Assembly: GCA_027405735.1 (NCBI GenBank)
Contig: JAPEHQ010000006.1
Location: forward strand, 1,302,001-1,366,000
Direction: 5' to 3'
Length of the DNA stretch: 64,000 bases
DNA from: Mucor racemosus
Lineage: Eukaryota > Mucoromycota > Mucoromycetes > Mucorales > Mucoraceae
The notes under the pieces were generated by a model. That model had not been told where the DNA came from and did not search any database. It worked only from the letters and a program-made list of their open reading frames with translations. This document shows, one piece after another, positions 56,951 to 64,000 of the stretch (position 1 is the stretch's first letter; each line of letters opens with the position of its first letter). Made by a program: the position numbers and the translations under genes.

Positions 56951-59900
56951 CGATCCCTTCATCCCCACAACAATCAAATTACGCTCAATCACCTGTAAAG
57001 ACTAGCATGCCCAAGCAACAACTCATTTCAAAACCTTCTCCTCCTCCTCAAATAGCTATCCAATCATGTATGTAATTTTTTATCTTGTACCTAACTTTTT
57101 GTATTCACATTTCTTTTAAATAGCATCCCGCGAAGATATTTCCAACAGATACAATGCTCCTGAAGGTGTACAACGTGATGAACGTAAAGAAAGGGATCGT
57201 ATCCGTGAAGCCAAGCGAGAACGTGATAGAATGGAAAAGCAAGCGCAAGAGGAGAAGCAACGCCAAAAGAAGGCTGAGGAAGTTCAAGAAAAGATGGCCG
57301 AGCAAGCTTCTTTAATGAATGTAGAGGAGTTGCTCACAGATTTCAATTGGAAAGCAAGTGGTAATGCTGCTGCACTTGAAAAACGATTGTTGGGTGAATT
57401 GCATGCATTAGAAGCTGTAAGTAATTTGTTTATATAGAAATAAACTAATCTGATATGATATTTATTTTTTGGATAGGCCAATGTTCATGCCATGATTCAA
57501 TCAGATGAAAGAGTACGATCAATTGTGGAACACATCGATAAATCACTAGAGGAACTCGATAGTATGGAAAGCTGGTTATCGCTTTATGGCGCAGAGCTCA
57601 ACGTAAGTGATAAGAAAACAGAAACTGCTTAAAATATATTTTTTGGGAGGAATTTTACATTCATATCCACACATCCACACACATCCACACACACACATAC
57701 ACCCATTTTACTATATTCTTGCATTGTTACATATTTTCATCTTTCTCAAACAGTAGCTCTTTACAGTTAAAAAATATATATTTTTATCATGTACATTATT
57801 TGAATTAAACACATATTTTTTTCTCTTTTTTATATTGTTAGAGTATGGGTGATGATATTCGTGAGATTGAGACACAAAATAGAGCTCTTCAAATATTGAA
57901 TTCAAATCAACATTCCTTGATAAATGAATTGGATGGTCTATTGGTAATACTTTATATACTGTTATATATCTAATCTAATCGTATATTTAGACGGCTATCT
58001 CTATACCCAGAAGATGCCTTGATAGTCTTCAAAATGATCCCATGGATTCAGTCGACGATGTAATTCGAATTCAAGAATCTGCAGAAATGCTACAAATGGT
58101 TATAAAAACAAAATTAGGAGATGGCTTACAAGACATGGCCGCTGTTCAACAACGTTTGGAGACATACAATATTCATGGCAATAAATTCAGTGAAAGAATA
58201 TTCAAGTTTTTGAAGGAGCAATTTGAATATCAAGCTAAAAATTATTTTGATCATAAAGCTAGATCTTCACCTGTAGATACTAGAAAGGGTGGATCCATTG
58301 TTGCGCAACCTCATGAGCCAATTGAGGATAAACTAATCAAATATCAAGGATTTAATCTTTGGGAGAAAGAGATGGAGCCAAGAATGTATAATGAACTTCA
58401 AAGGGTAAATTGTCATCGTTTTACTACATAGAAACTGTAGATTTAATGCTTTAAAATAGTGTTACGCTCAAGCCATGTCTCCTTTATATGATCGTGATGT
58501 CCGTGATCTTATTGAGAGCACTCGCTCATTTTATGCTGCTTTGCGTAGACGAGACGTTGACGAACTCGAATACAGTAAGTGTAATAGCATGGCCAATGTA
58601 CCTTAATCTAATGTCATCTCCCAGTCTTTAAACCCGAGGAATCTCGTCCTGCCAGAGCTTTAGCTTATGCTCCTAATTTACGAGGAGATGATTCCAAGCC
58701 TCATAGATATAGACATATGCTTCGTGGTTCAGTTGAAGGGGTTATTGGAGGTAGCTTTAACAATGGAATCGGCCGTGCTAGTGTCGATGAAGATGAAAAG
58801 GCCGCTGACGATGCAAGTATACTATATTCTAATCGTGAAACAATCTACCCTAACTCAAGCTTCAAATAGGCATTTGCACAAATGATAAGTCAAGCGGTGA
58901 TGCTTGTTTGTCGAGAGCAGAATTATATGAGCGATTTGTTTGAACAAACACTGAATGGACCCAAGTCTTTCTTGGAAAGAGGTATGGTTTACTCTCAAGT
59001 ACCCAATAAACCTGACCTCTATAGTCGAAGAGACAAAATAAGAGATGTAAAAGTTTCCAAGAAAATTTTGTAGGTATACATAATGTGTGATTTTTGAAAT
59101 GTATTTATTCAAATTTAAAACAGGACATGGATGGAGATTATTTTCGAGTCTTTGGAGCCAAATTTAGTTGGTTTATTAGAATATGGTGTCAAGAGTGATC
59201 CCACGTGAGTAACAGAAGGCTATGAATAGATCTATTATATAATAACATATTCTCATGTAATAGTCAAGCTGTCAGTATGCTGGGAGCAGTCGAATTTCAA
59301 CAAGAAAAATGGGATGGCTCTGATCAAGAATTTACATTGCGTTTGTGTAAATCTATATTACAAAGACTAACAAAAATGTTTGAGAGCTTCATTGTAAGTT
59401 ATCCTGATAATATTACACATTTGAGTGAATCACTAACCAAATTCCTTAGGCCGATCAAGTGCGTATCATTGAGGAAACCAAGGTTAGTTCCAAGAAGCGT
59501 AAAGGTATTCTCTCCTTTTTCCGTACTTTCCCTGTTTTTGCTATGAGAATGGAAATGGCAGCTGTCAATGTTCAGCCTGAATCAGAAACTCGTGTTACTG
59601 TGAGTGAAGCTTATGAAAAAATTATTCAGGCCATGATGGGAAGTTTGGATAGTATTGCTCGTGAAAGTGATCAAACGGGTGATGACAAAGAGCAGCTAAA
59701 TGCCACTATCATGTATATTGGTAAGCGCCATAAACTCTAGTTTGCAATTCGTTGCTCACCGTATTTATTTTACAGAGAATATGCATCACATGTACCATAC
59801 TTTGCGTACAAACAAGCTTCATGTACTAGAAAAATGGATTAAACATGCAAAAACCCAATATGACAATAGTCTAAATGCCTATATTCGAGTTATTATTCGT

Positions 59901-60272
59901 CGTCCTCTTGGTAAATTACTGGAGTTTTTTGAAGGTGTTGAACAAATGACACATACAAGTACACCCGAGGAAGTATCTTTTCATATGAATTATAACAAAA
60001 CCCAACTTCGTAGAGTCATCATGATGTATCCACCCAAAGAAATCAAAAAATCACTCGAGCAATTATATAAGCGTGTAGATAAACATTTCTCTGAAGAAGA
60101 AGGTTTATTACAAGTTGTTTGGCGTGGCATTCAAGAAGAGTTCATTCGTCAGCATGAAAAGATGGAGGATTTAATCAACAAATGTTACCCAGATGCTGGT
60201 GCTCATTTGGAGTTCACTATTCAAGATTTATTGGGTATGATGAGTGAACTCGCTCGTAAAGTAAACGTATAA
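55836..60272 (+). CDS. SEC3: exocyst complex subunit Sec3 (EXOC1)
   Basis: Sec3 marks exocytic sites and tethers secretory vesicles by binding PI(4,5)P2 and Rho GTPases. Seventeen exons were placed: 55836-55884, 55942-56046, 56101-56210, 56272-56364, 56420-56486, 56549-57067, 57124-57416, 57477-57602, 57842-57943, 57991-58404, 58460-58574, 58625-58812, 58870-59069, 59124-59204, 59264-59393, 59450-59720 and 59776-60272, giving 1119 residues. Residues about 18-140 are the Sec3 PH-like PIP2-binding domain (VIRLLKVKRNHNGTFSISKAW, YLWAVERSRDKMIFL). A disordered Ser/Pro/Gln region holds a 36-Gln run at 240-275. A basic coiled coil (about 320-375) and the helical C-terminal Sec3 domain (about 728-1119) follow. 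Intron 12 needs a GC-AG donor to keep frame. Confidence 0.93.
56842..56949 (+). repeat. CAA/CAG repeat encoding 36 glutamines in Sec3
   Basis: 36 uninterrupted Gln codons mix CAA and CAG in the 5' part and are pure CAA at the 3' end. The shadow frames read poly-Asn and poly-Val and are not genes. Confidence 0.95.
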
Positions 60273-61309
60273 CCTTATAATAAATACCTTTGATTCCTTT
60301 TCGTTCATTTAATTCTGTAAACGTTATACTGCGAATTGTTCTGTAAATGAAGGGCTATATTTGCAAGCAAAACAATAATATTTCGTATTTTGAAAATGCA
60401 CATACTACTAAATGCTAGAGATTTCAGTCGTGCAAGGTGTGGGGTAGCTTCCACGAATTTGCATATCTATTAATGACCATGTTTTGTTATTAAAGAGACA
60501 ATAATTCAGTAAAAACCATTTAAAAACTATATGAAGCTTGGTACTTGCACTTGCAGAAATTAGAAAAAACTACTTTTCTTATATATGAATTATGAATATT
60601 GACCTAAATAGGGTCAAATTAGGATATATTCTTGAATGTAAATGCATCTTTGATCTAGATTTCAACTTTTACCAGCTGTTGTACTTTGAGTATTTTAGGA
60701 AAACCCATATGTGATATGTGTAATGAGTCAAAAATTTCAGTTTCATTCATACAAAACCTTGCCTCATTCCTTATATAAATACTACAAGGAAAACATTACA
60801 TGATCCCTTGTAGATTTATCTGTCTTGTTACACTCCCTTTACTTTTATTTATTCACTAATAAATATCTAATTTACAAATAAGAACACCAACCTTCATTAA
60901 TCCAGTGATCACCAATTTATAATAACAGGAATAATATCTATTATAAGCATATTATCCACCTTTGTTGTTAGTCCAAAATTACAGATCATTACAATATGCT
61001 ATTTACAACTTCCGAAAACAGTAAAAAGAACTAGTTCTCAATGATATGGACCCAAGTAGGCCTTAATTTTGCAGAATTTGGAAGTATAGTAGCTAAATGA
61101 ATGTTCCAAGTTTCAGCTTTTGTGAGTAGCTGTGCATTCAGTAAGTTTGAAAAATAAGCTGGTTATGTATACCTGATATTTTTACTTCTACGAAGAGCAG
61201 CAAACAGACTCATTTCCGATGAATGTGTATTCAAATGAACTTCCATTACAAAGATATCTATATGTCTTAAAAACTACTAAATAAATATAGATTGGTCGTA
61301 TCATGTTAC
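60273..61309. other. intergenic, 3' of SEC3
   Basis: No supported ORF. 60770-60900 contains TATAAATACTA followed by an AATAAA-like motif, LTR-like in layout, but no ends could be fixed. 61000-61290 shows weak similarity to 62830-63010. Confidence 0.4.
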
Positions 61310-62410
61310 CTATTCCTAAATTTATTTTATATATTACGAAAGACTCAAAAACGCGTAAAATTCACTGCTTTTTTCTTGAAAACTGGGTCTCATTTTTCAT
61401 CCCTGCTCTACTTTTTGTTTTCACTAAATAACACCAAGAAAAAATTATATGTCAATGTATCTGAGATGTTCAGCTTTAATCCAAAAATGAGTATCCGGAA
61501 ATATCCTACTTTTTGCAGGTGGTATTAATTTTTCAGTGTTAATGTTTCAAATTTTTTACGCGTATTTCACTGCTAATGGATTGAAAACTTTGAGGCTTCA
61601 TATCTCTAGAAATAATTAAGCTATACTAACACTTTTTTAATAAAAATTACTTGTTTTGAAGTGCTTTATAACATATTTTAATATAAAAAAATTATGAGCA
61701 CTTTTATTTTTTTTCATTTTTTTTTTGGCAGTTTTGTAGTAGATTTCAAAATATTTGTTAAATTGAGTAGCAGTTTTTTTTTGTTCACGTCATGAAGCTC
61801 GTTGAGCTCTCTCGGGTACAATTTAGTTTTTTTTAAAATATTGATTTTTCGTGGAGATATCCTCAAAAATGTGTACAAAAAGGTACCTCCATTTCTAGCT
61901 TCCATTTTTCCCTTATATACCCTCATCCCAAATTCTGAAACTGAAAAAAATTTGGACAAAAATCTCGTTTTCTCTACGAAAAATGCAGCTAGAAGATTGT
62001 ACAATAGCTTGATCGATAGATAATGTTTTTGCGCATCCTTTTAATTAATTATATTTAAAATATGCTTATAAAAAGTGAAGTGTATATTCAAAAAACCCGC
62101 AAAATTTCAATTGCATTTTACGCAAAATTTAATGTAAAACATTTATTTGATTTTTATTTAGATGGATGTAGAATCCAAAACTGTACAAGAACTATTTAAT
62201 ACGCTAGGTCGACTTACTTTGTAGCCCATGAGCCATTAAACGATTTTGTTTTTTGAATCATTTTTCGTCCATTTTTTAGAATAAATTTTGGGACCCCGTT
62301 ATGATAGGTTTTAAGATGTGATAAGTCCCTATTATTGTGATTATCTCGACCAAAGACCAATATTTTTCGCTAAAACAAAAAATGCAGAGTAGCAATCAAT
62401 TAGATCTATC
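61310..62410 (+). repeat. family B repeat, copy 4
   Basis: It matches copy 2 over its full length at clearly lower identity, from the TGGGTCTCATTTTTCATC region to the AAAACAAAAAATGCAGAGTAG region. The minus-strand frame is still open for 96 codons (61714-62004) with many substitutions. Confidence 0.75.
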
Positions 62411-63498
62411 TCGTGAACACAAAAAATTAACACCTCAAGTTAGGTGGTCAATTTTCAACAATCGATTTTGGGTCAACGTTAGACCAGTGCACTTTTATTC
62501 TGGTATTAACTCTTCTGTTTTCGGACAGATATCAATGGCTCGTAGAGGGAGGTACATTTATCTTTGAATATTTGACGTGGTGATTCGACACAATATTGGG
62601 TGAAAAAGGTGAAAAGCATCTGAAAAGCATTTGAAGCCCACTTTTTTACGACATAAATCCCATTTCGGCAAAGTTCGATACTAACAACTTTCAACTTTAT
62701 ATGAGAGTAGGTCCGCATCTTTGACACTCGATATGATAATCTCAAAGGACAATCTTCATTATCTACTGTACCGATGAAATCATCGCCAAAGTGTACCGTT
62801 AACTTACTACGCACTTTCACTAAAATCAGTTAAAAACACGATCTTTATGAATACCGATCCAAGTAAACTGCCACTCTACATGGATATAGGTATGAATAGA
62901 TACTAGAAGTACTTCAGATATTGGCTTCCATGGTACATTGTGCATTCGGTAAATTTGAACAAGTTAATTGCCTGCTATTTGTACATTCTTCAGAATATGA
63001 TTGCTGTTCAGATGCAATTTGAATTTTTATATATAAACCAATGATACTTTTACTTTTATTGCTTGATTTACAGTACCATTCGTTTTGAGCTCAAATACAT
63101 CCTTTGATTACCTTTACCTGACTTTTGAATACTCAATGCTTAAAAATCAAAGATCAGCACATTATGTCTCAGCAAAGACAAGGACAACCAGCAGTTTTTA
63201 TATTCAAACTTGCTTGTTTCGAAAAGCTCTTTTATATATTTGTTTTTTCTGCTTTTTCATTACCATATATTATGTTGTTACATGAACCCAGTAATTGAAA
63301 CATAGTTTTTGACAGTTCAGGTCCGTCCTTCCTTTTTGTTTTTGCAGGTTTACAATGTGAATCATAGCCACCATTGGCTCAGAATGACCCGGATTTTCAA
63401 ATGCATACGCCTTTACATCCTTAAGAGCGAATTCATAACCATTTAAATTCATACAGCTGAAGCTTTCGATTATTTCTTTAGTTTTGTAACCAAGCAAT
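62411..63498. other. intergenic upstream of the P-protein gene
   Basis: No supported gene. A short + strand frame (62379-62567) includes EHKKLTPQVRWSI, faintly like the helix-turn-helix start of Tc1/mariner transposases, but it is too short to call. Confidence 0.35.
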
Positions 63499-64000
63499 AT
63501 GAGTGATTTACCAGCCCTTAGACAAAAGATCGACTCTCTTGATACAACACTTGTAAATATTTTGAATGAACGTGCTCGTGTTTCATTAGATATTGGTGCT
63601 GCTAAAAGAAAGGACACGTAAGAATGATAACAATAAAACTATCAATGAATTGTAATTGTAACTTGTTTGTATTTATAGCAACGCTGAAGAAGCAGCCGAT
63701 GCAGATGTTCAAGTTTTCAGACCTGGCCGTGAAAAGGAGATTTATAAAAAGGTAATTGGGTTGAATAATAAAGCGCAAATTCATCAATTGAACTTTTGAT
63801 TAGTTGATTCGTTTAAATTCTGGTCCCTTGAATGATGATTCATTGCATGCCATCTTTAGAGAAGTAAGTGTACTGGATTATTACATTGAATGACCCAAAT
63901 GTTGAAGGTTTGATTAGATTATGTCTGCGTCGATTGCTCTTCAAAAAGATGTTTCAATTGCATATCTTGGTCCACCAGGCACCTTTTCACATCAAGCTGC
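63499..64000 (+). CDS. bifunctional chorismate mutase / prephenate dehydratase (P-protein), 5' part
   Basis: The enzyme would convert chorismate to prephenate and then to phenylpyruvate in phenylalanine synthesis. Exons in the window are 63499-63617, 63679-63751, 63804-63863 and 63918 onward; the gene runs off the end. Residues 1 to about 95 form an AroQ-type chorismate mutase: LRQKIDSLDTTLVNILNERA, then an arginine/lysine pair in GAAKRK, then VFRPGREKEIYKKL, LHAIFREIMSASIALQ. Directly afterwards comes IAYLGPPGTFSHQA, the opening of a prephenate dehydratase domain. The order equals bacterial PheA P-proteins, whereas yeasts and most Dikarya use separate ARO7 and PHA2 proteins. There is no obvious presequence. 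The catalytic C-terminus and ACT domain are not visible. Confidence 0.9.

Noticed and set aside
56654..56998. Poly-Asn and poly-Val ORFs in SEC3
   Set aside because: Alternative frames of the CAA/CAG tract.
62379..62567. Tc1/mariner transposase fragment
   Set aside because: Only one short helix-turn-helix-like string; insufficient.

Overview
The window looks like nuclear DNA from an early-diverging fungus, most likely a Mucoromycota member such as a mucoralean mould. That placement is inference from five things: AT-rich DNA; genes split by many short introns with GTAAGT-type donors and (T/A)TAG acceptors; fungal housekeeping genes (m-AAA protease, Rei1, Sec3, delta-COP); an animal-type 515-residue glutamate dehydrogenase; and a heavy load of nested transposable elements. 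No bacterial features, tRNA, rRNA or CRISPR array were seen.

Layout. 1-4313 is the 3' part of a Ty3/gypsy-like LTR retrotransposon: RT/RNase H, an unusual 740-bp spacer, a separate integrase ORF, an extra 130-residue ORF, then polypurine tract and 3' LTR. 4314-11172 is repeat-rich and gene-free. 11173-17189 holds three mitochondrial-protein genes on the + strand: glutamate dehydrogenase, cytochrome c oxidase subunit Va/Cox6, and an m-AAA (AFG3/Yta-like) protease. 17190-29781 is a nested repeat block: two copies of a long repeat (family A), one split by an apparently intact 4.15-kb hAT transposon with 8-bp target duplications, plus solo LTRs. 29782-33478 has a divergent pair, a FAR1-type zinc-finger protein (-) and TAF5 (+). 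33479-37864 is gene-free. 37865-41539 carries an epoxide hydrolase (-), an unrecognised protein (-), and the 60S biogenesis factor Rei1/ZNF622 (+). 41540-52798 is a second repeat block. 52799-60272 has two membrane-traffic genes on the + strand, delta-COP and the exocyst subunit Sec3. The window ends inside a gene for a fused chorismate mutase/prephenate dehydratase.

The genes are ordinary single-copy housekeeping genes without operon logic; neighbours share themes only loosely (mitochondria at 11-17 kb, vesicle traffic at 53-60 kb). The repeats are the unusual part. Family A occurs four times, and each copy carries an exon-intron junction fragment of a cytoplasmic dynein intermediate chain gene, which points to DNA-level gene capture. 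A second family (B) occurs four times, two of them as a nearly identical inverted pair about 8 kb apart, and three copies keep a related reading frame of about 100 codons. In the retrotransposon spacer, a GTCCA motif recurs with an alternating 40/50-base period between the RNase H and integrase ORFs.

All exon boundaries were placed by eye from splice consensus, frame continuity and family resemblance. No alignment or database search was run.
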